Source of the DNA: Brevibacterium luteolum
GTDB lineage: Bacteria > Actinomycetota > Actinomycetes > Actinomycetales > Brevibacteriaceae
DNA length: 64,000 nt
Assembly (NCBI RefSeq): GCF_013004595.1
Contig: NZ_JABEMC010000009.1
Location: forward strand, 1-64,000
Direction of reading: 5' to 3'
Positions 28,159-37,543 of this stretch are shown here, piece after piece. The notes under the pieces are model-generated. The model did not search any database, was not told the origin of the DNA, and worked only from the letters and a program-made list of their open reading frames with translations. The first letter of the stretch is position 1. Every line of letters starts with the position of its first letter. The translations under genes and the position numbers were made by a program.

Positions 28159-28854
28159 ATGGCAGCCAACGCTCCGCGGTGGAAGCAGATCCACGACGAC
28201 CTGCGCGCCCGCATCGCCGCCGGCGAGTTCCACGCCGGGTTCCCCGGTGAGCTGCAGCTCGCCGCCGAATACCAGGTATCCCGCGGCACCATGCGTCAGG
28301 CGCTGCGCCCGCTGCGCGAAAGCGGTGTGCTCACAGCCAACCGCGGCAAGCGCCCCCACCTGCTCACCACCAGCCCGTCTGCCTACGGGGCGATCTACTC
28401 GCTGTTCGAGGTCATCTCCCGCTCCGGTCTCGAACCGCTTTCGGACATCCTCGCCCAGGAGATCATCACCGATGCGCAGGCCGCTGACCGGCTCGCCCTG
28501 CCAGCCGATGCGCGGCTGTTCCATCTGGCGCGCATCCGCCGGGCCGGTGACACGCCGGTCGCCGTCGACCATGTGTGGCTGCCGGCGGCCCTCGGGGAGC
28601 CGCTCATGAGCGCCGACTTCACCCGCGAGGCGGTCTACCATGTGCTCGCCGAGACCGCGAACGTGCGCATCGACGGCGGTTTCGAGGATGTCGCCGCTGT
28701 GCTCGCCGGGCCCGATGAGGCCCATCTGCTCGGATGCGCGACCGGTGAGGCGCTGCTGCGCTTCGAACGCCTCGGCACCTCCGGCGGGCAGCCGGTCGAG
28801 TTCCGCACCGGGGTGCTGCTCGGCACCGAGCTGAGCATCACCCACCGATTCTGA
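28159..28854 (+). CDS. GntR/HutC-family transcriptional regulator with UTRA domain
   Basis: The 231-residue protein has a GntR winged helix (about 5-70, with GELQLAAEYQVSRGTMRQAL) and a UTRA ligand-binding domain (about 85-228, ending LLRFERLGTSGGQPVEF). HutC-type regulators respond to small metabolites such as sugars or amino acids; the ligand cannot be named. The gene is monocistronic, with no obvious target beside it, so it may act elsewhere. Confidence 0.85.
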   Translation: MAANAPRWKQIHDDLRARIAAGEFHAGFPGELQLAAEYQVSRGTMRQALRPLRESGVLTANRGKRPHLLTTSPSAYGAIYSLFEVISRSGLEPLSDILAQEIITDAQAADRLALPADARLFHLARIRRAGDTPVAVDHVWLPAALGEPLMSADFTREAVYHVLAETANVRIDGGFEDVAAVLAGPDEAHLLGCATGEALLRFERLGTSGGQPVEFRTGVLLGTELSITHRF

Positions 28855-28933
28855 ACCGGTACTCCAGCCCCTGCGAATGACTGCGGGCCCCGCTTCTGCA
28901 AGAAGCAGGGCCCGCGAGAGATTCAGCTGCCGA

Positions 28934-29437
28934 TCACTGATCGATCTTGCCGCTGCCGTCTTCGAGGTGGGCGCGCAGGAACCACTGGAACTGCTCGAGC
29001 TCGAAGGACTGCCCGGTGAGCATGTCCTCGGTGACCGGGTCGATCTCGCCGGTCTCCTCGATGGCGTCGCGGTGGGACTTCACAACACCGTCGTAGACGC
29101 GGTTGAGCGCCTTGATGTGCTCGATCGTGCCGGCACGGTCGACGTCGTAGTCCTCCCACGGCCGCTGGTAGGTCAGGCGGCCGGGCACACCGACCGGGCT
29201 GGAGCCGAGTGCGGCGATCCGCTCAGCGATGGCATCGGCGAAGCCGCGCACGGTCTCGACCTGCGGGTCGAGCATCTCGTGGACGCCGATGAAGTTGGGG
29301 CCGACCACATTCCAGTGGGCGTGCTTGAGGGTCAGGTGCAGGTCGTTCATCGAGTTGAGCCGGTCCTGCAGGATCTCGCAGACCTTCTTGGCATCTTCGT
29401 TCGTCAGTCCGGGAACGGTGTACGGGCGCTTCGTCAC
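28934..29437 (-). CDS. dps: Dps-family DNA-protection ferritin
   Basis: Started at GTG 29437 (after GGAGGTAAAGCA) the protein is 167 residues. The four-helix bundle carries the Dps ferroxidase pattern HAHWNVVGPNFIGVHEM then DAIAERIAALG. A terminal run rich in Lys/Arg is absent, so DNA binding by tails is not obvious. Dps stores iron and detoxifies peroxide. Confidence 0.9.
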   Translation of the reverse strand: MTKRPYTVPGLTNEDAKKVCEILQDRLNSMNDLHLTLKHAHWNVVGPNFIGVHEMLDPQVETVRGFADAIAERIAALGSSPVGVPGRLTYQRPWEDYDVDRAGTIEHIKALNRVYDGVVKSHRDAIEETGEIDPVTEDMLTGQSFELEQFQWFLRAHLEDGSGKIDQ

Positions 29438-29822
29438 TGCTTTACCTCCACGATCGAGAACATTCGCTAACCATGGGAACAACATCCTCCCACCTGCGAT
29501 TATTCCCCACCCCGCAGACAAGGCTCCCTGCCACGGCCGGTGAGCGGCGCCTCGAGAGCGGGAGAACCCCGTCGCCGAGGCGGGGGTCACCGGCTGCGGG
29601 AACGCCCACCTCGGGCACGGGCGATCGGCATGCTGGTGCGGCTTGCGCGGCCTGGGCGACAACGATTCCATAACAGCGGCCCGGTGGGCGTCCGGGAGCC
29701 GATATTGCAATTGAATCTGTGAGTTTCACGACAGTATCGTTAGTAATCCGCACCACAGGGGGTGCGGCATCTGCGCACACCACGCGCAGCTGCGCCACCC
29801 ACCACGAGGGGATCCACTTTCT
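29438..29822. other. 385-bp intergenic region between dps and the TAXI gene
   Basis: The region separates two divergent genes. A seven-pair hairpin, CCGCACC (29748-29754) with GGTGCGG (29761-29767), lies 55 bases before the TAXI gene start and could be a regulatory or leader stem. The dps side has no recognisable consensus promoter. No open frame stands out. Confidence 0.45.
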
Positions 29823-30803
29823 ATGCGCACACGTACTCTTCCCACAGTCCTGGCCGGCGCCGCAGCTGCCGCGCTCGTGCTCTCCGGCTGCGCCGGCGGC
29901 GGAGGCGACTCAGGTGAGGGCGGCGGCGACGCCGGCACCGAGTTCATCACCGTGGCCACCGGCGGCAACTCCGGCGTCTACTACCAGGTCGGAGCCGGCA
30001 TGTCCCAGCTGCTCAGCGACGAGCTCGGCTCGGACTCGACCGTCCAGGCCACCGGCGCCTCGGTCGAGAACGTCACCCTGCTCAACGACGGCGACGCCGA
30101 GATCGCCTTCGCGATGGCCGATGCCACCGACCAGGCGCTCAAGGGCGAGGGGCCGTTCGAGGACAAGGTCGAGAGCCTGCCGGCGATCGCGAACCTGTAC
30201 GAGCAGTACCTGCAGGTCATCACGCTCGAGGACAAGGGAATCGACTCGATCGAGGATCTCAAGGGCAAGCGCGTGTCCGTCGGCGACGTCAACTCCGGCG
30301 TCGAGCTCAACGCCCGCACTGTCGTCGACGCCTACGGCATGAGCTACGACGACTTCACCGCCGACTACCTGCCCTATGCCGAGGCCATCGACCAGATGAA
30401 GAACGGCCAGGTCGACGCCGCGTTCGTCACCTCCGGCCTGCCGAACTCTGCGGTCACCGACCTGGCGACCACCCACGACGTCAAGGTCGTGCCGTTCGAA
30501 GGCGACGGGCTGAACAAGCTGCTCGAATACGAGTTCTTCGGCGAGGGCACCGTGCCCAAGGACACCTACGACAGCAAGGAGGATGCCGCGACTGTGACCA
30601 TCCCGAACCTGCTGCTGGCCAGCCCGGAGCTGAGCGAAGACGCCGTCTACGACATCACGAAGACGATCTTCGACAACCTCGACCAGGTCCACGCGACGCA
30701 CAACGCCGCCAAGGACATCACGCTCGAGAACGCTCCCAACGTCGTCGTCACCGAGCTGCACCCCGGTGCCAAGCGCTACTTCGACGAAGCCGGCACGTCC
30801 TGA
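29823..30803 (+). CDS. TAXI-type TRAP transporter solute-binding lipoprotein
   Basis: The 326-residue protein has lipobox LSGC (Cys23) and a Gly/Ser linker. Features of TAXI-family binding proteins follow: FITVATGGNSGVYYQVG (about 40-56), DKGIDSIEDLKGKRVSVGD and VDAAFVTSGLPNSAV. It probably delivers a solute to the fused permease encoded two genes on; the substrate (organic acid, amino acid) is not predictable. The permease pair and DUF1850 protein form one operon. Confidence 0.85.
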   Translation: MRTRTLPTVLAGAAAAALVLSGCAGGGGDSGEGGGDAGTEFITVATGGNSGVYYQVGAGMSQLLSDELGSDSTVQATGASVENVTLLNDGDAEIAFAMADATDQALKGEGPFEDKVESLPAIANLYEQYLQVITLEDKGIDSIEDLKGKRVSVGDVNSGVELNARTVVDAYGMSYDDFTADYLPYAEAIDQMKNGQVDAAFVTSGLPNSAVTDLATTHDVKVVPFEGDGLNKLLEYEFFGEGTVPKDTYDSKEDAATVTIPNLLLASPELSEDAVYDITKTIFDNLDQVHATHNAAKDITLENAPNVVVTELHPGAKRYFDEAGTS

Positions 30804-30809
30804 GCCTGA

Positions 30810-30870
30810 GCCCGTCGCGTGCCCGCCCGCCGCAGCCTGCTGACGGGCCGGTGCGGCACACGCGACGGGC
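30810..30870 (+). promoter_or_regulatory. Intercistronic hairpin between the TAXI and DUF1850 genes
   Basis: GCCCGTCGCGTG (30810-30821) and CACGCGACGGGC (30859-30870) are perfect 12-bp complements enclosing 37 bases, including the GTG start of the DUF1850 gene at 30851. It may lower expression of the permease relative to the binding protein, as commonly needed for TRAP and ABC importers. Confidence 0.5.
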
Positions 30871-31324
30871 GGCGCTCGGCCGGTTCGCCGGCTGGGCGGC
30901 GACGCTCGCGGCCGTGGCGATGACCGCCTCGGCCGCGGCGCAGGCCACCGTCCTCATCCGCCACCAGCGCCGGCCGCACGAGGTCTACCGACACGTGACG
31001 GTCAGCCGCCAGGCGACAATCGCCCTGGCGTGGATCCACTCCGTCGATCACACACCCTGGATCGAGTACTACACGCTCAGCCGCGGCGGGTTCCTCCTCG
31101 ACTGCACCGACATCGCCCTCACCGGCGCCGGGGCACCCTCGGAGGCCCCGCACGTCGTGAAGGTCGGGGACATGCTCCGCTACTGCGGAATTGCCCGGCA
31201 CTTCGATGCCGTGCGCTGGATCCACTCCCACGACGTCGAGCACACCCTCAGCATCGACGGCCACCGCCTCCTGGCACCGGCCGACATCCCCCACCGCAGC
31301 CCGGTGGAGATGGTCCTGGCCTGA
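30851..31324 (+). CDS. DUF1850 protein of the TRAP operon
   Basis: The 157-residue protein has one amino-terminal hydrophobic stretch (signal anchor, about 13-33) and the DUF1850 sequence around IHSVDHTPWIEYYTL, with the conserved His and Trp. The family is consistently found between TAXI binding protein and TRAP permease genes, so it is an accessory of that transporter. The GTG start at 30851 lies in a hairpin loop. A slightly upstream start cannot be excluded. Confidence 0.75.
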   Translation: MRHTRRAALGRFAGWAATLAAVAMTASAAAQATVLIRHQRRPHEVYRHVTVSRQATIALAWIHSVDHTPWIEYYTLSRGGFLLDCTDIALTGAGAPSEAPHVVKVGDMLRYCGIARHFDAVRWIHSHDVEHTLSIDGHRLLAPADIPHRSPVEMVLA

Positions 31325-31344
31325 CAAGGAAGAAAGCACACACG

Positions 31345-33405
31345 ATGAGCACACCGCACACTCCGCCGACCGGAAACGCCCGCGACGCAGCCGCAGACGA
31401 CCCGCGCCCGGGCACTGGATCGACCGCCGCCGGGCAGGCTGACGCCGACACCGGCGTGCTGCACGCCGACACCTCCGACGCCGACCTGGAGACCCTGGAG
31501 AAGTACGACCGCGAATCGCGCACCCGCGATGTCTTCAGCACATGGCTGGCCTGGCCGGTCGGAGTCGTCGCCGTGTCGCTGTCGGTCTACCACATCTGGA
31601 CCGCGCTCTTCGGCGGGCCGCCGACGCTCGTGCACCGCGCGATCCACGTCTCAGCGATCCTCGTCCTCGCCTTCGCGCTCTACCGGCCCTACGCCAAGGA
31701 GAAGCGGGCGACGACACCCTGGTTCGACTACATCCTCATCGCCGCCTCCGCCTCGGTGGCGATCTATCTGGCCACCCAGTACGCCGAGCTCGTCACCCGC
31801 GGCTCGCGGTTCACGATGACCGATGTCATCATCGGCGGCATCCTCGTCTTCGCCACCCTGGAGGCCGCCCGCCGCGTGACCGGCTGGTTCCTGCCGGCGC
31901 TGGCAGTGCTGTTCATCATCTACGACATCTACGGCCGGTCGATGCCCGGGCTCATGCGCCACCGCGGCTACGACCTCGACCGGATCCTCAACTACATGCT
32001 CACCTCGACCGAGGGGATCTTCTCCACCGCGATCGGGGTGTCATCGACCTACATCATCCTCTTCATCCTCTTCGGCGCCTTCCTCCAGCGCTCAGGGATG
32101 GGCCAATTCTTCAACGACATCGCCCTCGCCATCGCCGGGCAGACCCGCGGCGGGCCGGCGAAGGTCGCGGTCATCGCCTCAGGCTTTCTCGGCTCGATCA
32201 ACGGCTCGGCAATCGCCAACGTCGTCACCACCGGCGCATTCACGATCCCGCTGATGAAGAAGATCGGCTACCATCGCAACTTCGCCGGCGCTGTCGAATC
32301 CGCTGCGTCGGTCGGCGGGCAGATCCTGCCGCCGATCATGGGTGCAGCAGCCTTCATCATGGCCGAAACGCTCGGCATCCCGTACCGGGAGATCGCCCTG
32401 GTCGCGATCGTGCCGGCACTGCTGTACTACCTCGGCATCATCATGCAGGTGCACCTGCGCGCCACCCGCCGCGGACTCGAAGGCATCTCGCGGAAGAACC
32501 TGCCAGCCGTCATGGACGTCATGCGCGAGCGCGGCCACCTGCTCATCCCGCTGGCCTACCTGCTGTACATGCTGTTCTTCTCCGGCCGGACGATCCTGTT
32601 CTCAGCGGTCACGACGATCTTCGTCACCGTGCTCGTGGCGATGCTGCGCAAGACCACCCGGATGAGTTTCAAGGACATCATCCTGGCCCTGCGCGACGGC
32701 GCCATCACCGCAGTCTCGGTCGCTGTGGCCTGTGCGGCGGTCGGCATCATCGTCGGTGTCGCCAGCCAGACCGGATTCGGCGTCAAGCTCGCCAACGCGA
32801 TCGTGACGATCGGCGGCGGCTACCTGCTGCCGACGCTCATCATGACCGCGGTCGCCTGCATCATCCTCGGCATGGGCCTGCCGTCGATCCCGGCCTACAT
32901 CGTCACCGCGACGATGGCCGCCCCGGCACTCGCCCAGCTCGGTGTCGAACCGCTGGCCGCCCACCTGTTCGTGTTCTACTTCGGACTGTTCGCCAACATC
33001 ACCCCGCCGGTTGCGCTCGCCGCGTTCGCGGCAGCCGGACTGTCAGGCGGCACACCGATGCAGACCGGATTCACGGCGATGAGACTCGCGCTGGCCGGCT
33101 ACATCGTGCCGTTCGTATTCGTGTACAACCCGGTGCTCATCATGCAGGACGCCGATGTCATGACCGCCATCCGCGTCATCGCCACCGCCTCGATCGGCGT
33201 CATCCTGCTCGCTGTGGCCGCCGAGGGCTTCCTCATGGTGACCGTGCCGTGGGTGCTGCGGATCTCGCTCATCATCGGCTCGGTCCTGTTCCTCACCCCG
33301 AACCTCGTCCTCGACCTCATCGGCACTGCGGTGCTCGTCGTCAGCCTGCTGGCGATCATCGCACTGGCGAAGAAGGCCGACAGGCTCTCCTTGAGGAATA
33401 TCTGA
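31345..33405 (+). CDS. TRAP transporter fused permease (4TM-12TM)
   Basis: The 686-residue permease combines small and large TRAP subunits in one chain, as in TAXI-type systems. Membrane helices start about residue 60. The large-subunit signature can be seen in GSINGSAIANVVTTGAFTIP and AASVGGQILPPIMGAAAF, and in GMGLPSIPAYIV further on. About 16 helices in all. The first 50 residues are polar. ATG 31345 follows AAGGAAGAAAG. It is the energy-coupled (sodium or proton) importer for the solute bound by the TAXI lipoprotein. Confidence 0.9.
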   Translation: MSTPHTPPTGNARDAAADDPRPGTGSTAAGQADADTGVLHADTSDADLETLEKYDRESRTRDVFSTWLAWPVGVVAVSLSVYHIWTALFGGPPTLVHRAIHVSAILVLAFALYRPYAKEKRATTPWFDYILIAASASVAIYLATQYAELVTRGSRFTMTDVIIGGILVFATLEAARRVTGWFLPALAVLFIIYDIYGRSMPGLMRHRGYDLDRILNYMLTSTEGIFSTAIGVSSTYIILFILFGAFLQRSGMGQFFNDIALAIAGQTRGGPAKVAVIASGFLGSINGSAIANVVTTGAFTIPLMKKIGYHRNFAGAVESAASVGGQILPPIMGAAAFIMAETLGIPYREIALVAIVPALLYYLGIIMQVHLRATRRGLEGISRKNLPAVMDVMRERGHLLIPLAYLLYMLFFSGRTILFSAVTTIFVTVLVAMLRKTTRMSFKDIILALRDGAITAVSVAVACAAVGIIVGVASQTGFGVKLANAIVTIGGGYLLPTLIMTAVACIILGMGLPSIPAYIVTATMAAPALAQLGVEPLAAHLFVFYFGLFANITPPVALAAFAAAGLSGGTPMQTGFTAMRLALAGYIVPFVFVYNPVLIMQDADVMTAIRVIATASIGVILLAVAAEGFLMVTVPWVLRISLIIGSVLFLTPNLVLDLIGTAVLVVSLLAIIALAKKADRLSLRNI

Positions 33406-33424
33406 CGCCCTTGCCGTGAACGCC

Positions 33425-33461
33425 GATCGCCGCCGCACCTGCAAGAGATGCGGCGGCGATC
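33425..33461. terminator. Bidirectional terminator hairpin
   Basis: A perfect 13-bp stem, GATCGCCGCCGCA (33425-33437) and TGCGGCGGCGATC (33449-33461), with an 11-base loop. It lies 20 bases after the TRAP permease stop and 22 before the end of the convergent PepSY gene. Confidence 0.8.
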
Positions 33462-33482
33462 CGCTGTTAGCGGGCCTGTGCC

Positions 33483-34082
33483 TCAGTCGTCTGAGCGGTG
33501 GGCCTTGCCGGACTCGGCATCGACGACGACCTCGAAGGTCTCGCCGTCCTGCTCCGGTGAGATGTCAATCGTGTAGGCGGCTTTGCCGTCGCTGCTGGTG
33601 CCCAGGTGGATCTTCGTCATCCGGCCCGGCAGCACATCGAGGGCCGAGGACTTCGCCTCATCGAGGCCGACGTAGTCATCGAGGGAGAGCACCTCGCCCT
33701 TGCCCTCGTGCTTCTCCTTATCAGTGGAGATGACGTCCCCGGTCTTGGCGTCGTAGGCAGCGGTGTACGTCTGCTCATCGGAGGCCATCTCGATGTCGTA
33801 GCGGATCTCCCCGCCCTCGGCGAGTGCGATCTGGATCGCCCGGAAGTCCCCGTCGAAGTCCTCCTGCGCCTTCTTCTGCGCGTCCTCCCAGCTCAGCGCC
33901 GGCTTGAAGTTCGCCAGGTCGTCCTCCTCACCGGAGTTCGGCGGGCCCTCGGTGCCGCGCGGGTCAGCCGGGGTCTGTGTGGCGGGGCCCTGCTTGGGCT
34001 CGGAGTCGTTCTGCGAGCAGTCGGAGAGCGCCAGCGCGGCAGCGCATAGAGCTGCCGTCGCGGTCAGGGTCCGACGGGTCAT
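33483..34082 (-). CDS. Putative lipoprotein with PepSY domains
   Basis: The 199-residue protein has a signal peptide and two PepSY-like halves (about 62-125 and 130-198), the second with YTIDISPEQDGETFEVVVDAESGKAH. The lipobox reads ALSDC, with Asp at the -1 position instead of Gly, Ala or Ser, so lipidation is uncertain. PepSY domains are thought to inhibit peptidases or bind metal; the role is unknown. Confidence 0.75.
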   Translation of the reverse strand: MTRRTLTATAALCAAALALSDCSQNDSEPKQGPATQTPADPRGTEGPPNSGEEDDLANFKPALSWEDAQKKAQEDFDGDFRAIQIALAEGGEIRYDIEMASDEQTYTAAYDAKTGDVISTDKEKHEGKGEVLSLDDYVGLDEAKSSALDVLPGRMTKIHLGTSSDGKAAYTIDISPEQDGETFEVVVDAESGKAHRSDD

Positions 34083-34288
34083 GAAGCGTCCTTTCGGGTT
34101 GCCGGTCAGACGGGCACGCCGTTCAGTCTACTCACGGCCGCGATCCGGGCTACTGAGGACCGCGATCCCGGCACTGAGCTTCCACCCAGCTCTGTCCTGC
34201 GCAAACGCGGCCCGCCTGCCGGGCCGCCGATGCCCGAGGCGGTATCGTGGAACCACACGCCCCGCCCTGCCGAGAGAGGAACCCAGCG

Positions 34289-34663
34289 ATGTCGACACTG
34301 GTGAAGATCGCCGAGGCGACGCTGTTCTTCCTCGAGACGCTGGCCTGGCTGGCGATCGCCTACGTTGCCTTCATGCTCGTCGGCGGCGGCGCGCTCGCCT
34401 GGCTGGCCGGCATCGGCGCGCTCGTTCTCGTCATCATCGTCTGGGCGCTGTTCGCCTCCCCGAAGGGCTTCCTCGCCTCCCGCACCTCGGTCATCGCCGT
34501 GCGTGCGATCGTCTACCTCGCCGCCGTCGTCGGGCTCATCATCGTCGGCCCGGCCTGGGTCGGCATCGTGCTCGGCGTCCTGCTGCTCGCCTGCGAGGGC
34601 CTGCTCATCTGGCAGAACAAGCACGAGGCGCTCGCCGCCACCCGCCGGACCGGTCGGCACTGA
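34289..34663 (+). CDS. YrdB-family (DUF2568) small membrane protein
   Basis: The 124-residue protein has four hydrophobic helices with the DUF2568 pattern. Start is ATG 34289; the 14 residues before it in the open frame have no ribosome-binding site. It is 14 bases upstream of crtB and so probably co-transcribed with the carotenoid genes, though no biochemical role in that pathway is known. Confidence 0.75.
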   Translation: MSTLVKIAEATLFFLETLAWLAIAYVAFMLVGGGALAWLAGIGALVLVIIVWALFASPKGFLASRTSVIAVRAIVYLAAVVGLIIVGPAWVGIVLGVLLLACEGLLIWQNKHEALAATRRTGRH

Positions 34664-34677
34664 GGGGTGGTGCGCTG

Positions 34678-35583
34678 ATGTTCCGCAGAACACGGCCGGC
34701 CGCTGCCAAAGCGCAGCTCCCACCTGCACCGGTGGAGTACACCCGCACCTGCCGGGCTGCCGCCGCCGAGGTGCTGGCCCGGTATTCGACATCGTTCTCC
34801 CTGGCCGTGCGCACCCTGCCGCGGGTCGTCCGCATCCACATCACCGCGATCTACGCGATGGCCCGGGTCGCCGATGAGATCGTCGATGGCAGCATGCACC
34901 GGCTGCCGGCCGCCCAGCGCTCGGCCGAACTCGACGCCTTCGAACACCGCATCGCTACTGCGGTGGCGACCGGCGCCTCGGCCGACATCATCGCCCACGC
35001 CTACGCCGCGACCGCCCGCGAGGTCGGCATCGGGCCGGCCGAATGGGAGCCGTTCTTCGCCTCGATGCGCGCCGACATCTCCCCAGCTGTCCACACCGAG
35101 GAGTCGATCGCTGACTACATCCACGGCTCCGCGGAGGTCATCGGGCTCATGTGCCTCAAGGCCTTCTTCCTCGGTGCCGTGCCCGAGGCCGATCACGAGC
35201 GCCTGCGACGCGGAGCGATGGCGCTCGGGGCAGGCTTCCAGAAGGTCAACTTCCTGCGTGATCTCGCCGAGGACACTGCCCTGGGCCGCAGCTACCTGCC
35301 CGGCATCAGCACCGACGGACTCACAGATGCCGACCGGGACCGGATCGTCACCGACATCGACGCCGATCTCGCCGCAGCCGATGAAGTCATCGAGCTGCTG
35401 CCGGCCCGTGTGCGCCCGGCCGTGCGGATCGCCCACGCCCTGTTCGCCGAACTCAACCGGACGCTGGCCACCACGCCTGCCGTGCAGATCCGCACGCAGC
35501 GGATGCGGGTGAGCAACCCGCGCAAGCTCGCCATAACCGCCTGTGCGCTGCGCCGCCCATCGACCGGCGGTGAGAGCCGGTGA
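34678..35583 (+). CDS. crtB: Phytoene synthase
   Basis: The 301-residue protein is a squalene/phytoene synthase. It joins two GGPP to phytoene. The two Asp-rich motifs are DEIVD (about 64-68) and DLAED (about 199-203). The start ATG 34678 lies after GAGGGGTGGTGCGCTG. The long upstream frame is not coding. GGPP synthase (crtE) is not in the window. Confidence 0.9.
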   Translation: MFRRTRPAAAKAQLPPAPVEYTRTCRAAAAEVLARYSTSFSLAVRTLPRVVRIHITAIYAMARVADEIVDGSMHRLPAAQRSAELDAFEHRIATAVATGASADIIAHAYAATAREVGIGPAEWEPFFASMRADISPAVHTEESIADYIHGSAEVIGLMCLKAFFLGAVPEADHERLRRGAMALGAGFQKVNFLRDLAEDTALGRSYLPGISTDGLTDADRDRIVTDIDADLAAADEVIELLPARVRPAVRIAHALFAELNRTLATTPAVQIRTQRMRVSNPRKLAITACALRRPSTGGESR

Positions 35584-37163
35584 CGCGCACCATCGTCATC
35601 GGCGGCGGCATCGCCGGCCTCGCCTCCGCCGCGCTGCTCGCACAGGGGGGCCATGCGGTCACGCTGCTGGAGAAGAACGCGACCCTCGGCGGACGCGCCG
35701 GCATCCATCGGGAGGCCGGGTTCACCTTTGACACTGGCCCGAGCTGGTATCTCATGCCCGAGGTGTTCGACCACCTCTTCGACCTCACCGGCGCCCCGAA
35801 CCCGCTCGAGCTCATCGACCTCGATCCTGCCTACCGGATCTTCCCCGAACCAGTTGGCGAGTCAGCATCCACTCGGCTTGACGTGCCGGCCGGACGTGAG
35901 AAGGTCCTCGACCTCTTCGAGCGCTTAGAGCCCGGCAGCCGGGATCGGGTCGACGCCTATCTCGACTCCGCCTCCCGGACCTACCGGCTGGCACTCGGCC
36001 ACTTCCTCTACACCACCTTCTCCACCCCGGCCGGGTTCGCCCACCCGGAGGTGCTCACCGGGCTCGGCGAGCTGACCGAACTGCTGAGCACCTCGATGCA
36101 GGAGAAGATCGACCGCACCGTCAGCGATCCCGTCGCCCGGCAGATCCTCGGCTATCCGGCCGTGTTCCTCGGCACCCGCCCGGAGACCGCCCCGGCGATG
36201 TACCACCTCATGAGCCACCTCGACCTCGTCGACGGGGTCCGCTATCCGGCCGGCGGCATGCACACGCTCATCACCGCGATCGCCGAACGCGCCCGCGACC
36301 TCGGGGTCGACATCCGCACCGAAGCCGAGGTCGTCTCACTGACCCGCCATGAGCCCGTCCGGTGGCGGGGTCGTCTCGGCCTGCCGGGAAGGCGAGCGCA
36401 GCTGAGCGAGGTGCTCGCCCGCACCCGGGACGGGCTCGAAGCCTTCGATGCCGATGCCGTCGTCGCCGCCTGCGACCTCCACCACTTGGAGACCCGGCTG
36501 CTGCCCCGCAGACTCCAGACCCGCCCGGCAGCCAGCTGGAAGCGTGCCGACCCGGGGATGGGCGCGCTCGTCCTGCTGCTCGGCGTCGAGGGCCGGCTCG
36601 ACAGGCTGGCGCATCACAATCTGCTCTTCACCTCTGACTGGGGCAAGAACTTCGACGCGATCTACCGCGACCGGCAGATCCCCGATCCGGCCTCGATCTA
36701 CGTCTGCGCACCCTCGCGCACCGATCCCACGGTCGCACCGGACGGCTGTGAGAACCTCTTCGTCCTCGTCCCCTGGCCGGCCGACGCTTCCCTCCGCGCA
36801 GACGATCCCAACGTGCAGGCGTGCGCCGAGGCGACCATCCACCAGATCGCCCGCTGGACCGGCCACCCGGACCTGGCCGAGCGGCTGCAAGTGCGCCGCG
36901 TCATCGCCCCAGCTGACTACACTCGTGACTTCCACGCCTGGTCCGGCACCGCTTTGGGGCCTGCGAACACGCTCATGCAGTCGATCTTCCTGCGCGGCCG
37001 GGTGCGCTCTGCCAAGGTCGCCAATCTCTTCTATGCAGGAGCCTTCACCGCACCCGGCGTCGGTCTGCCGATGTGCGTCATCAGTGCCGAGAACGTCCTC
37101 AAGGCCTTCCGCGGCGACCGCACCTCCGGTCCCCTGCCCGTTCCCGAGGCGGTGGACAGGTGA
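35580..37163 (+). CDS. crtI: Phytoene desaturase
   Basis: The 527-residue FAD enzyme has an amino-terminal dinucleotide motif GGGIAGLASAALLAQGGH and the CrtI carboxyl motif around FYAGAFTAPGVGLPMC. It converts phytoene to lycopene in four dehydrogenation steps. Start GTG 35580 overlaps the crtB stop codon by 4 bases. Membrane-associated. Confidence 0.92.
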   Translation: MTRTIVIGGGIAGLASAALLAQGGHAVTLLEKNATLGGRAGIHREAGFTFDTGPSWYLMPEVFDHLFDLTGAPNPLELIDLDPAYRIFPEPVGESASTRLDVPAGREKVLDLFERLEPGSRDRVDAYLDSASRTYRLALGHFLYTTFSTPAGFAHPEVLTGLGELTELLSTSMQEKIDRTVSDPVARQILGYPAVFLGTRPETAPAMYHLMSHLDLVDGVRYPAGGMHTLITAIAERARDLGVDIRTEAEVVSLTRHEPVRWRGRLGLPGRRAQLSEVLARTRDGLEAFDADAVVAACDLHHLETRLLPRRLQTRPAASWKRADPGMGALVLLLGVEGRLDRLAHHNLLFTSDWGKNFDAIYRDRQIPDPASIYVCAPSRTDPTVAPDGCENLFVLVPWPADASLRADDPNVQACAEATIHQIARWTGHPDLAERLQVRRVIAPADYTRDFHAWSGTALGPANTLMQSIFLRGRVRSAKVANLFYAGAFTAPGVGLPMCVISAENVLKAFRGDRTSGPLPVPEAVDR

Positions 37164-37543
37164 GCTTCGTTTACCTCGGCTGCCTGCTGTTCTCCATCGC
37201 GGGCATGGCGCTGCTCGACTGGCGCCACCAGCTGTTCTGGTTCGCCGACTGTAAGCGCGCGGCAATCGTCCACGGTGTCGGTCTGGCGACGTTCCTCCTC
37301 TGGGATGCCGCCGGGATCGTCTTCGGGGTGTTCTACCGCGGTGACAGCCCGTACATGACCGGCATCGAGCTCGCCCCGGAGCTGCCGGTCGAAGAGGTCT
37401 TCTTCCTCTTCTTCCTGTGCTGGGTCACGATGGTCGTCTTCACCCGTTCGATGCGCATCCTCACCCACCTGCGCAGCACCGATGAGCCCGGCCCCGAGCC
37501 GACGGGAACAGGCACACCAGGAACAGGCGGTGGCCGGCCGTGA
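37160..37543 (+). CDS. Heterodimeric lycopene cyclase subunit (CrtYe/CrtYc type)
   Basis: The 127-residue protein has three membrane segments and the cyclase-domain motif ELPVEEVFFLFFLCW (about 75-89), with the acidic pair thought to protonate the end group. The start GTG 37160 overlaps the crtI stop. It pairs with the next gene product to form one cyclase. Ring type (beta, epsilon or gamma) cannot be read from the sequence. The last 20 residues are Pro/Gly/Thr-rich. Confidence 0.85.
   Translation: MSFVYLGCLLFSIAGMALLDWRHQLFWFADCKRAAIVHGVGLATFLLWDAAGIVFGVFYRGDSPYMTGIELAPELPVEEVFFLFFLCWVTMVVFTRSMRILTHLRSTDEPGPEPTGTGTPGTGGGRP

Noticed and set aside
31542..33419. 625-residue frame inside the TRAP permease on the same strand
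   Set aside because: The composition is Arg/His-rich with no membrane helices; the other frame gives a clear 16-helix permease.
33904..34677. Amino-terminal extension of crtB by 258 residues
   Set aside because: It would overlap the YrdB gene in another frame; the residues are basic low-complexity; ATG 34678 has a good ribosome-binding site.
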